Shown: piece after piece, positions 42,469 to 51,974 of the stretch
How the letters are laid out: every line of letters begins with the position of its first letter
Position numbering within the stretch: the stretch's first letter is position 1
Assembly: GCA_949751835.1 (NCBI GenBank)
Contig: CATKHK010000136.1
Coordinates: 1-64,000, forward strand
From: Blepharisma japonicum
Lineage: Eukaryota > Ciliophora > Heterotrichea > Heterotrichida > Blepharismidae
Direction: 5' to 3'
DNA: 64,000 bases
Notes under the pieces: generated by a model
Database searches by the model: none
Told to the model about the DNA's origin: nothing
Seen by the model: the letters and a program-made list of their open reading frames with translations, nothing else
Position numbers and translations under genes: made by a program

Positions 42469-42879
42469 ATGAATATACCTAAAGATCTTAAGATAATTGA
42501 AGATAAGCGTATGGCAGCTGAAAATGAACTAAAAGAAATAGAGAGACTGATATTAAAGCTTGAAACTAACTATCTTAAGGATGGATCCATTGATGGAAAT
42601 GCAATTCATGGATGAGATGCATTGATTAATCCAAAAGCTCTGAAAAGCAGCGGGTATCTTGGAAGAAAATATAATAATAAACCATATTCAGAAAAAGAAA
42701 GAATTTTTTCAATGTCTTCAGTAACAATCCCTTTTAAAATAACAGAAGATGAATTTCAAGATGTCCAACTTCCACTTAAAAGGAAATTAAATATTGCAGG
42801 GAAAAGCTCTACAAGTAAAAGAAAGTCAAAAAAGAGGCTTGAGGATGATACAGATTATAGCGAAGGGACTATTAATTAA
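42469..42879 (+). CDS. EAF6: NuA4 histone acetyltransferase subunit EAF6
   Basis: With the UGA at 42616-42618 as Trp the frame is 136 residues, ending in TAA. It matches EAF6/MEAF6: an N-terminal leucine-rich coiled coil (ENELKEIERLILKLETNYL), then GNAIHGWDALINPK, the family signature GNIIxGWD, where Trp is encoded by UGA, and EKERIFSMSSVT. EAF6 links the MYST acetyltransferase to PHD/ING subunits in NuA4 and MOZ/HBO1 complexes, so it acts in histone acetylation in the nucleus. The C-terminus is basic (KRKSKKRLEDD). Confidence 0.93.
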
Positions 42880-43274
42880 TGATAATCGTCATATATATAA
42901 ATTAGCTATCAATCTATAAAGCGTCTTTAATTATAGCAAACAGCTAGTTTTTTCATTGTTAATAAAATTTCAATTATAAAAGATAAGTATAAGTGCAGTT
43001 AAAAATAGTATTTAGCTATTAAAATCTGTTAATATATTATTGAATCAGTTTAACAATTAATATTGAATGAAGTTTACTATAAAATAGTGGAACAAGATTA
43101 CCATTTTGCAAGGTATAGCTTAAGGCTTTTTTTTACTTATTTAAAGCAGCCCTCTTAAAAATTAGATTTCCATTTATCATGTTTGCTTAAAAGAGCTTGA
43201 AATAAATAACAATAAATTTTGAGTAATAAATTTGTATTAAGCTAATGCAAAATACATTTAATGCTACTTAAAGC
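42880..43274. other. AT-rich intergenic region, convergent gene ends
   Basis: About 395 nt between convergent EAF6 and F-box genes. No feature seen. Confidence 0.5.
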
Positions 43275-44465
43275 TTAGAATGATATTTCAACTCCTTTTA
43301 TTCCCACATATCTTGCATCGATATTCGTATGTAGACCCATGTCGCCAAATTCTCTCATCAAATTGAGTGGATAAAACAGTTTCATATAAAGATATACTCC
43401 TGAAAATACATCATGGAGCTTTACCTCCATATTTTTTCTTCCTCTTTTAATAAACCTTCCCCATAAAATAGGCTTCAAAGGGCTATTTGACCACTTAAAA
43501 AGGCGATATTCATGCAACTTTTCCTTTACCAAGCTATAGGCCTCTGGAACTCTCCCATCGATCGATATCAAGGTATCAATATCATCGGAGCTTTTTAAGT
43601 CATTATAAATCGAAAACTCATACGAATCAATCTCAACATAAGAATCGCTTACAAAAACCATGAAAGCTGCGACAGGGCACGTAAAATGTCCACTTCTGCT
43701 TATTTCTATCATTTTTGCGACGAAAAGCTTATTACCATTATCAGCTGCTTGAAAATTAATTGGCCTAACCAAAGTATACAGATCGTCCTGGCTTTTTCTA
43801 AAATTTGCCAGTTTCAATTCTGTGGAAACCAGAGTATCATGCAAATCCCTAAGATGCTGCATATGCTCGTACATTAACTGCTGATTGGAATTTCTATGAA
43901 CTAATACTTCTGGATTATTTATGAAAATATGCCTAAAGACCATTTCTTCAAAATAATTTAAAGAATCACTCCTTCTACCTCTTCTAAGCCCTAGAAGTTG
44001 TCTAGCATATTTATTATTTCTTACGATTCTTGCAACTTCATTTTTAATTTCAGCTCGCCCGTCAGACAAAATTTCTGTTTGAGTTGAAGAAAGGACGCCG
44101 ACACAATTTACATTTGAGGTATTTTCTCTGGAACAGTAACCACGAGATTTCTTTGAAAATAAGCTATCTACCCAGTAATTAGGATTATCGTCATCTACAC
44201 CGCCAGTTGTACCAAAACCTATAAATTTTATTGAATTCATTTTGCCTTGACTGCTGGTAGCTTTAAGAATTTTTATTGCTTGGAAAGGAGAAAGGGAAAT
44301 TGGCCTAGTGATGTGGAGTTTATTTGAAACTAGTCTGCTTAGGTGGTATGGAGAATTTGTTACGCTATTGAAATATTTGTTGATGAGACTAAAATTCAAA
44401 AAAACTTCTTTTGGACCAAGAAGTATCATAATTTCCCCAAGAATTTCATATGGAAAGTACTCCAT
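43275..44465 (-). CDS. F-box-like protein, paralogue 1
   Basis: A 396-residue protein ending in TAA (all Trp are UGG). Residues about 3-47 (YFPYEILGEIMILLGPKEVFLNFSLINKYF) fit an F-box, which would bind Skp1 in an SCF ubiquitin ligase. The rest has no named domain; striking segments are FIGFGTTGGVDDD, GYCSREN, SSTQTEILSDGRAEIKNEVARI and DARYVGIKGVEISF. It is similar over its whole length to the gene at 45118, in the same orientation, so the pair arose by tandem duplication. Confidence 0.8.
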   Translation of the reverse strand: MEYFPYEILGEIMILLGPKEVFLNFSLINKYFNSVTNSPYHLSRLVSNKLHITRPISLSPFQAIKILKATSSQGKMNSIKFIGFGTTGGVDDDNPNYWVDSLFSKKSRGYCSRENTSNVNCVGVLSSTQTEILSDGRAEIKNEVARIVRNNKYARQLLGLRRGRRSDSLNYFEEMVFRHIFINNPEVLVHRNSNQQLMYEHMQHLRDLHDTLVSTELKLANFRKSQDDLYTLVRPINFQAADNGNKLFVAKMIEISRSGHFTCPVAAFMVFVSDSYVEIDSYEFSIYNDLKSSDDIDTLISIDGRVPEAYSLVKEKLHEYRLFKWSNSPLKPILWGRFIKRGRKNMEVKLHDVFSGVYLYMKLFYPLNLMREFGDMGLHTNIDARYVGIKGVEISF

Positions 44466-45117
44466 TTTAAAATATAATGATCATTTTGGATTGCTATAAA
44501 TGGTCAACAATAAACAATGAACCATATTTATCGAATTTCAATATCAGACATAAAAATCTAATAAAAGGATTTTTTAAGCAAAAAGTTTTATTTTGTGAAT
44601 AAAATCTCAAGAATATTTAGGTTTAAATTTTAAACAAATTTATCTATTAGAATTAAATATCAGTTATAATTTTTGAGTTTCAATTGATGCCCTTTTTAAT
44701 AATCAAAGCTTATTCAGTGTCTTTTGATAAAAAATATAACTTGTGACTGCTCAATGTATTTAAAATATTCTATTCGTCAAAATATATAAATATAACAAAG
44801 CATATTCAAAATTTTTCAGCAAAAGTTAATCTGCACCATGATTATTATTTCCATAGCGATTTTTCAATTTATTCATAAAGGAGTGATTTTTATTTTCTTA
44901 ATTCTAGCCTTTTAATTGCTCCCATTTCTTTTTTCTAAACTTGACTTCAAAATATCCTCTGTAAATAGCACAAAGTTTAAAAATAAAAGATAGAAGCAAT
45001 AATATCAAGAGCCACAAGAGAACACCTCTTCTATATTGGCAAGCTAAATATAATTTATTATTTTATTCTAATGATTGCACTTTTAATTATAATGCATAGG
45101 CCTTTATAAATTGCTTT
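44466..45117. other. Intergenic region between tandem F-box paralogues
   Basis: About 650 nt, AT-rich, presumed promoter of paralogue 1 and 3' UTR of paralogue 2. No coding remnant recognised. Confidence 0.5.
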
Positions 45118-46311
45118 TTAAATTCTTATTTCTACGCCTTTTAAGCCAACATATCTTGCATCTATATTGGTAAATTCACTCATATCCCCACTTTCTCTCA
45201 TCAAATCCAAAGGATACAATAATTTTACATAAAGATAAGCTCCAGAAAAATTATCAAGAAGCTTAACTTCAATCTTTTTCCCTCCTTTCTTTCTGAATTT
45301 TCCTCATAGCAAAGGCTTTAAAGGATTTTTTGTCCAATTGAAAAGCCTATATTCATACCGTTTCGATTCAAAAAGTTCATAAGGTTTTGGTAAATTTTCA
45401 TTAATGGAAACTAAAGTATCAATATCGCCGGATGACTTCAAATCATTATAAACAGAGAAGTCACTTGATTTTATATCAATATAATAATCACTTATAAATA
45501 CCATAAAAGCTTCAACTGGGCATGTAAATTCTCCAGCTCTACTAAACTCTACATATTTTGCGCAAAATAAGTTCTTTCCTTTATCTCCATTTTCATAGTT
45601 TATTGGTCTTACTAAATAATAAGCATCATCTTCCCTTTTTCTGAAACTTGCAAGGATTAATTCATTATTAACTAAACTGTTATGCAATTCTCGGAGGTGA
45701 ATCATGAATTCATGCGCAGTTTGCTGATTAGCGTTTCTGTGAATTAATAATTCAGGTGCATTTATATAAATATGCCGAAAAATCATTTCTTCAATATAAT
45801 TCAGTAGATCAGATTTTTTGCCAATACGGTCAGATCCTATTAATTGACGAGCATAATGGTTATTTCTTATGATTTTGGCAATTTCGTCTTTAATATCACT
45901 TCTTCCATCAGAAAGAATACCATTTTGTGTTGATGCAAGGACTCCAACACAATTTATGTTGTCTTTTCTTTCTCTGCTGCAATATCCAGGGGAATTTTTG
46001 AAATATAAGCTTCCAACCCAATTACTTGCAATGTCACCATCAACACCTCCGGTTGTACCAAAACCTAAGAATTTAATAGGCCTGATTTTACTTATTCGTG
46101 TTGTCTTTTTTAGAATTTTTATTGCTTGTGGAAGTGTGAGAGACATAGGTCGACATATGTGAAGCTTGTGAGAAATAAGCTGAGTTAAGTGATATGTTGA
46201 TTTGGTTACACCATAAAAATATTTAGATACTAAGCAAAATTTTTGAAAAACATCTTTAGCATCAAGAAATATCATAATTTCCCCCAATATCTCATAAGGT
46301 AAGGAATCCAT
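45118..46311 (-). CDS. F-box-like protein, paralogue 2
   Basis: With the UGA at 45304-45306 as Trp the frame is 397 residues and ends in TAA. It aligns end to end with paralogue 1: F-box (SLPYEILGEIMIFLDAKDVF), FLGFGTTGGVDGD, SPGYCSRERK, ASTQNGILSDGRSDIKDEIAKI and DARYVGLKGVEIRI. In PLLWGKF the Trp is UGA where paralogue 1 has UGG in PILWGRF, a direct in-window demonstration of the code. Probably a substrate adaptor for ubiquitin ligase; target unknown. Confidence 0.8.
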
Positions 46312-46579
46312 TTTTATTTTATCAATTTTTCTATAAGATAATTTTGTTCATAAATGTCAAATATGTCTGCATAATAAAAGATTATTTAATCTGGCTTTTA
46401 AATTACAAAATTTTATTTATTCATTTTTCGCAGCATTTTTATTTACTTAATCTTGCACCATCTTCTATATTTTATACAAATAGAATTAATCTAATACGCA
46501 AGATAACTAAAATTATTTTGACTAAATCAATATGATAAAGCTATTAATTATTTATAAAGATTCTTAATTTCTTGATAAA

Positions 46580-48004
46580 TTAGACTAAAGCCCAAAATTC
46601 AAGCTTTAAAAGATTAAAATGCTCTCTTCCACTCAATATTTCATTAGCATATGTATCGCTACGTCCACTTGAACCATATACAAAATTCCTATCAATAAGC
46701 AGCCCAGCTTTTCCTCCACCGCCCATAGTAATTCCATCTTGATCTGAACTCATATAAAAATCATTTAATAACGTTGGAAAGAAGCACTGAATTTTTTTTG
46801 TATCATGAAAAGTTCACAAGAAACAATCACCAGTCCCATAAAATAATTTAGTTGGCTTCCATTGATGTGAAGCAAACCCACCAAAAATATGATGATCAGT
46901 GTCTTCTATCACTAAAACAGAAGGTCCTGCATCTTCAAGTGACCTGAAAAACACTTCTAAGCTAGTTCCATGAACATTAAAAGAATATGCAAGTTGCCAA
47001 TTTCGTATTTGAAAAAGCATTCCCATGTTTTTTGTTATTTGCATAACCTTGGCATCGCTCAAAATTTCAGAAGGCTGCGAAAGCTCAGGTAAAATGTCCT
47101 CTTCATCTAGCATAAGACTGAACCGAATGCTTCTTCTTGTAACTAACTGATATTCTTCAATTTCTATACTCAAATCTTGGTATTTTTCTTCGTCTTCTTC
47201 AAAATTAGATTCTTTTAATCCAGCTTCTACATACTGCTGGTATGACCTATTTAAGTCAAAATAAGGCACAAAAGTTTTTCATTCTGATGAAGGTGATAAT
47301 CTTTGCTGTTCTTGTCTCGACCTAACAAGCCCTGCCAGCTCATCAGCGTTTACTTTTTGTTCAAAGTAGTTGTATTGGCCTTTAGGCCCTTTCTCTGGAA
47401 GCTGAAAGCAGACATTGGCTTTTGGGATATTTGTATCGATTTCCTTTTTTTCTTTGCCAGTTTTGGTAATTAGGAAATTAATAAAGAAGTTCTTAAGCTT
47501 GTCTTCTGGATGCAAAGAGTTTAGAGAAGGTAATTCTAATATGCTACAAGTCGTAATATCCCTAATTGCAATGCATAAGCGGAATTGGGTGGCTGGTACT
47601 GAGTATTTTTGAGTGTTCGCTGTTACTACGCATCGATAATTTTCTGAATAAGGACAGAATACAACTTTGTGGTGAGAAACGCCAAGCTCACCGATAACAT
47701 CTCCGTCAGCTGTACAGTATGTAACTTCAAGGGTAAAGTCATTTCTAGAATCAATTGAAAATTGCTCAATTGTTGTGTTTCTTTGTAGAACTGGTTCATC
47801 AGAATTATTTGTTTGGTCCCCAAGCTCTTCAAAAGGAAGAGCTTTTGAGTCTGCTCGTTGGACATCTAAAACCATTCCTGGAAAAATATCTCCTTCTCCT
47901 GTAATTTGGTTTAAATGGCAGAGATCAGCAATTTTCATATGAAATAAAGATGATATACTAGCCAGAGTATCCTCTGGCTTTACTGCATATCGTTCAAATT
48001 CCAT
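46580..48004 (-). CDS. LysM-TLDc protein (OXR1/NCOA7-like)
   Basis: With UGA Trp codons at 47279-47281 and 46814-46816 the frame is 474 residues and ends in TAA. An N-terminal LysM (about 5-50, YAVKPEDTLASISSLFHMKI to GMVLDVQ) is followed by a beta-rich middle domain (FTLEVTYCTADGDVIGELGV) and a C-terminal TLDc (about 290-474; LLFQIRNWQLAYSFNVHGTS, HIFGGFASHQWKP, GTGDCFLWTFHD, MGGGGKAGLLID, LKLEFWAL). This is the OXR1/NCOA7 layout. TLDc proteins bind the V-ATPase and promote its disassembly and protect against oxidative stress. Both UGA positions fall inside conserved TLDc-type context. Confidence 0.92.
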
Positions 48005-48304
48005 GATAAGCTAATAATTTATTAAAATCCTCGCTTTCAGTAATAAGTTAGACGGAGAAATAATGGCCATATTAAAAAACAAATTGAAGATGAGTTGAAA
48101 AATTTTAATGTTTAGTAAAATATAATAGCTCTCCTTAGAGGTCTTAAAATTATATTTAATTAGGGCAATCGCTTAATTAAAAGCCAAGCTATTAGCTTGA
48201 AGTTATTTAAATAGCAAATGCAAGATTATTTTTCTTAAAGCCTCCTATTTTAATTTTTATTTATTTATATTTAATCTAATAATTTAATAATGAAATTTTA
48301 TAAT
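48005..48304. other. AT-rich intergenic region
   Basis: About 300 nt between same-strand genes; no feature seen. Confidence 0.5.
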
Positions 48305-49217
48305 CTAAATCCATTGATTTTCCTCTGATTGCGTAATAGTTAACTTTGCCTTTGAAATAATATGCGATGCCACGCCATCCAGCATCCTTCTATTTTTATT
48401 AACTAATTCCTCGAAATGGGCTAAATCATTTCCCCTAATTGCACCTATCAACTCATTTACAAATCCATATTCTGGCTTACTTTCAAATTCAGGATCACTA
48501 TTTATATATCTATGCAACGCATTTTCAGCTCCTATAGCATCCTCATTTGCGAGGAATAACAGTGCGGCCTTAAAAAAGCAAGCCCTTGCTGAATAGGCAT
48601 GAGATGCTTTGCTCATATATTTATCTCCAACAGTTTCAAAGATCTAGATAAATCTTACTTGTATTGCCCTTAAAATATCCTCAGTTTCATTTGAATGTAA
48701 TATTTTAAGCTCAGCACATTTTAGTTCACAGCTGCAGCCCGAACTTTCATCATTCACAGAGTAAAATAGTTCAGCAGCCTGTATATAGCTATCTGCAGCT
48801 TGCTTAAATTCTTTGCTCTCCTCATAAAGCTCAGCAATTTGCCTTTTTAGACTTGCAGCTCTATCTATTTTTGGGGTATTTAAACATATATCTGCTGCTT
48901 GGTTATAATATTTTATAGCATCTAATACACTCACATTTTTGATTACATTTCCTGCATCTATATAATAAAATGCAGCTTCTTCAGGCAGACATTGAGCGCA
49001 TTTTATAAATTCATTTGCAGAGGCAACATCTAAATGGTCTTTTACAATCTCCTCCTATTTTATAGCATCCAGCTGCTATTTTATAAAGCTCAGCGGCTTC
49101 TATGCCTCTTCCCACTTTACTTGAAAACATTTTACTAAACACTCCTGGCCGAAGCAGCTGATCGGCTTGGCTGCTTGCTTCTTGGGCTCGACGGATATAA
49201 TTAGAGCTGCCAGACAT
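48305..49217 (-). CDS. Alpha-SNAP-like protein, paralogue 1 (two introns)
   Basis: Exons 49217-49046, 49029-48659 and 48643-48305 give 293 residues ending in TAG. Removing a 16-nt and a 15-nt intron restores a frame aligned along its length with paralogue 2. TPR-like helical repeats match alpha/gamma-SNAP: YIRRAQEASSQAD, AAELYKIAAGCYKIGGDY, AIKYYNQAADICL, AASLKRQIAELYEE, KQAADSYIQAAELF, YSARACFFKAALLFLANED. SNAPs recruit the NSF ATPase to SNARE complexes for disassembly after membrane fusion. The C-terminus (LTITQSEENQWI) lacks the Leu-Leu ending typical of alpha-SNAP, so NSF activation may differ. ATG chosen at 49217 rather than the TTG just upstream. Confidence 0.9.
48644..48658 (-). other. 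15-nt spliceosomal intron
   Basis: GTAAGATTTATCTAG on the minus strand, phase 0 and containing an in-frame TAG. Same position as the second intron of paralogue 2. Confidence 0.92.
49030..49045 (-). other. 16-nt spliceosomal intron
   Basis: GTAAAAGACCATTTAG on the minus strand. Retention shifts frame. Same position as the 15-nt intron of paralogue 2. A at position 11. Confidence 0.9.
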
Positions 49218-49350
49218 TTTTATATTAAGCAACAGTTATCGGAGTATTTTTAAAAATAAGCCACTAGGAGCAATAATCATCTATTATAAATCAATTTTAA
49301 TTTAAAAAATAGGAGAGATTTAGTTCAAATATAAATCAATGCTTACGAAA

Positions 49351-50268
49351 TTATATGAAATCGTTTTCTTCCGCTTTCAACATTGTTGATTTCACCTTTA
49401 ATAGCACATGAGTTTTCCATCTATCTAAAGGTGTAATTTTATTAAACTGTGCTGCAACTACTTCAAAATCGGTTTGCTCTCCTGATCGGATTGCTGCAAG
49501 CAAATCCCTTACGAATCTGCATTCTCTTGAAGTCTCAAAGCTCGGATCTCTGTTTGAGTACATATTCAGATTGTTTTCAGCTCCAACTGTGTCATCATTT
49601 GCTAAGAATAGCAGTGCTGCTTTAAAATAGCAGTCTTTTGCTGAAAATCTTGTTAAATTATTCATCAAATACCTTTGTCCTACTAATTCGAAAATCTATA
49701 TACAATCTACCTTGATGGCTTTTAATATGGTTTCACTATCTAAAGAGTCCAATGTGCTTAATTCAGCTGCCTTCAAATGGCATGAATTTGCAGTCCCATC
49801 ACTGTTATCTAATTCAAAGAGTTCAGCAGCTTGTGAATAATTTTCTACTGCAAGGCCCAGCATTTCATCTGTTTCATAAATTTCAGCGATCTGCTTTCGT
49901 AGCCGAGCAGCCTGGCTGATTCTACTACTATTGACTAGAATCTCAACAGCTCTGTTGTAATGAGTGACTGCATCAGCTGAATTAACTTTTCTCACAACAT
50001 TTCCAGCCTCTGAATAGTAATTTGCAGCTTCATCAGGGTTACACTCAGCACATTTACAAAACGCGCGAGCTGAGGATATGTCTAAATTAAAATTACAGTC
50101 TTTTCCTAGTCGATAATAATTTGCAGCTTGCTTGTACAGCTCGGAGGCTTCTTCAAGTCGAGCATCGCGATTCGAAAATATTCTACCAAATACTCCTGGC
50201 TTGCATTTTTTCTCTGCTTGGTTGAAAGCTTCTTGTGCTCGCCTTATATAATTTGAGTCTTCAACCAT
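49351..50268 (-). CDS. Alpha-SNAP-like protein, paralogue 2 (two introns)
   Basis: Exons 50268-50097, 50081-49711 and 49695-49351 (172, 371 and 345 nt; the first two lengths are identical in paralogue 1) give 295 residues ending in TAA. Signature segments: YIRRAQEAFNQAEKK, ASELYKQAANYYRLGKDY, AVTHYNRAVEIL, AARLRKQIAEIYET and FSAKDCYFKAALLFLANDD. The first intron is 15 nt and has no stop in the reading frame, so retained RNA would add five residues (CNFNL in place of Y at the join). Function as for paralogue 1, SNARE disassembly with NSF. The two genes lie in tandem, 133 nt apart, and probably arose by duplication after the introns existed. Confidence 0.9.
49696..49710 (-). other. 15-nt spliceosomal intron
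   Basis: GTAGATTGTATATAG on the minus strand, phase 0 and containing an in-frame TAG. Joins AIK to IFELVGQRY. Confidence 0.92.
50082..50096 (-). other. 15-nt spliceosomal intron without stop in frame
   Basis: GTAATTTTAATTTAG on the minus strand, phase 1. It would be missed by frame inspection alone; recognised because paralogue 1 has its intron at the same codon (GGD/Y versus GKD/Y). A at position 10. Confidence 0.8.
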
Positions 50269-50544
50269 TTTTAAGCTAAGAATTATAAGTTTTATTATTC
50301 AAGTATATGTTCTAAGATATTATTAACTTCAATTAAAAATATTTGTTATATCATTGAATGTACTTATATATCGATATCGTGTATTATTAAAATTAAATTA
50401 ATTTTGAAGGGATAGTAAAATATATCATTATTGTAAACTTTATATTAAATCTCCCATTCTGCATTTCTATAATTTCATTAATTCAATTAATCATCCTTGG
50501 CATTGTTACTTTTTGTCACATTCAAAATAGGGTTGAAGAATAAA

Positions 50545-51927
50545 ATGTCACGATCCAATAGAGACTCTTCTGAACTCGAAGTTGAGCCTCATAAGCTCAG
50601 ATCACTCTTAGATTCAATTGCAATCCAACTTGAAATTCCATTTCTTGAAAGACGAGGAAGAAACAAACAACACAAGCACGATCCCATTGAGGAACTAAGA
50701 GAAGTAATCCAAGAAACCAGCGAACGCGAAAGAGAACTCCAAGCTTGCATAGGAATTGCACGAGTTCTCATTGACAACAATGAAAAAAATATTGCAAAAA
50801 TAAACAAACAAAAAGAAGAAAAAGAAAAAGATCAGGAGAAAATTAAAGATCTCAGAAATACAATTGAAACCTTTAAAGAAGAATTATTACTCGCTGAAGA
50901 AAAATATGACCAAGTTAATAAAGCTTTGGTAAGCTGTGAGGAGCAGCTGCTTGTTTTAAATGCTGAACATAAAAGACTGCTGATGGAGAGCAATAAATTG
51001 AGGGAATTGCCAGATTCACTTGTACAGTCAGTCAAAGATTACCAAAGTGAAATTGAGGAGCTAAAAAGCAGCTTTCGAAATGAGCTGGATGAGATGAATA
51101 AAAACAAATTTGAACTGGAAAGAAGAAACAAGAGGCTTTTGGAAGAAAAAACACAAATGGATGCTGTATATAATGAAACTTATGAAAAATTCAAAACACT
51201 TGAAATATCAAACCAAAAATCTCAAGAAAGATTAAAAGCTTTGGAACAAGAATACCAAAACGTTAAAGTAGAAAAAGAAATCGCCGAAAAAAAGATTGGC
51301 TTGCTGTCAAAAAATACAGAGAAACTTAAGGCGAAAATTGATAAACTTGAAGAAGACCTAAAATTGACTGAAAACTCACGATCCAAATCTCAGACCCCTA
51401 AAAAACTTAAGCATTCCCGACATCACAGCTTGTTGACTGAAATTGAAAGTGTACGAACAGATGAAAGGGAAAAGAAATTAAAGCTCCCAGAAATTAGAGA
51501 AGAAGAGGAAGTGGTCATCACCAGCATAGCAAGCAAAGCTTTTCTTTCGTTTACACCACATGGTAAATCAGGACATAAAGTTTTCGGTTTTGACAGATCT
51601 CAGAAAGCTTTAGATATCGATATTGACTTAGGAATAGTACATATAGAATCCAAAAAAGCTAAAGATTTTCCTGGCCGAAAAGACCCAGCTGAAGAGTATT
51701 TCTTCTTGGCGACTCAAGCTGTAAAGATGAATTCTTCTTACATGGACGCGATCTGTATTATTCCTCCCCAAAACCTCTACGAAAAAGCAATGAAAGAAGA
51801 CGTGCCATTTCATAAATGGCATATTTGGATAGAGTCCCAATTAAATTCTGCCTATATCCAGATGTTATACAAAAAAGATTCAAAAATCGCCCCAATCCCT
51901 ACAATAAATAGAATAACTAGAAGATAA
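50545..51927 (+). CDS. Coiled-coil protein with dynein-adaptor CC1-box-like motif
   Basis: A 460-residue protein ending in TAA, start ATG at 50545 (MSRSNRDSSE). Residues about 55-300 are continuous coiled coil. At about 80-95 the sequence LQACIGIARVLIDNNEKN resembles the CC1 box (A-A-x-x-G-x-x-L-L-x-x-N) of BICD, TRAK/HAP1 and related dynein adaptors, which binds dynein light intermediate chain. After the coil, residues about 330-460 form a compact domain (FLSFTPHGKSGHKVFGFD, IDIDLGIVHIESKK, PFHKWHIWIESQL) that I do not recognise and that could bind cargo. The adaptor role is inference from the motif position. No UGA codon. Confidence 0.75.
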   Translation: MSRSNRDSSELEVEPHKLRSLLDSIAIQLEIPFLERRGRNKQHKHDPIEELREVIQETSERERELQACIGIARVLIDNNEKNIAKINKQKEEKEKDQEKIKDLRNTIETFKEELLLAEEKYDQVNKALVSCEEQLLVLNAEHKRLLMESNKLRELPDSLVQSVKDYQSEIEELKSSFRNELDEMNKNKFELERRNKRLLEEKTQMDAVYNETYEKFKTLEISNQKSQERLKALEQEYQNVKVEKEIAEKKIGLLSKNTEKLKAKIDKLEEDLKLTENSRSKSQTPKKLKHSRHHSLLTEIESVRTDEREKKLKLPEIREEEEVVITSIASKAFLSFTPHGKSGHKVFGFDRSQKALDIDIDLGIVHIESKKAKDFPGRKDPAEEYFFLATQAVKMNSSYMDAICIIPPQNLYEKAMKEDVPFHKWHIWIESQLNSAYIQMLYKKDSKIAPIPTINRITRR

Positions 51928-51974
51928 TTGATAATTTATATAAGCTATTTAGACTAATGATTTAGTCTTATTAC

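Noticed and set aside
49030-49045. Apparent frameshift in the first alpha-SNAP gene
   Set aside because: A 16-nt GT-AG intron explains it exactly and coincides with the intron position in the neighbouring paralogue.
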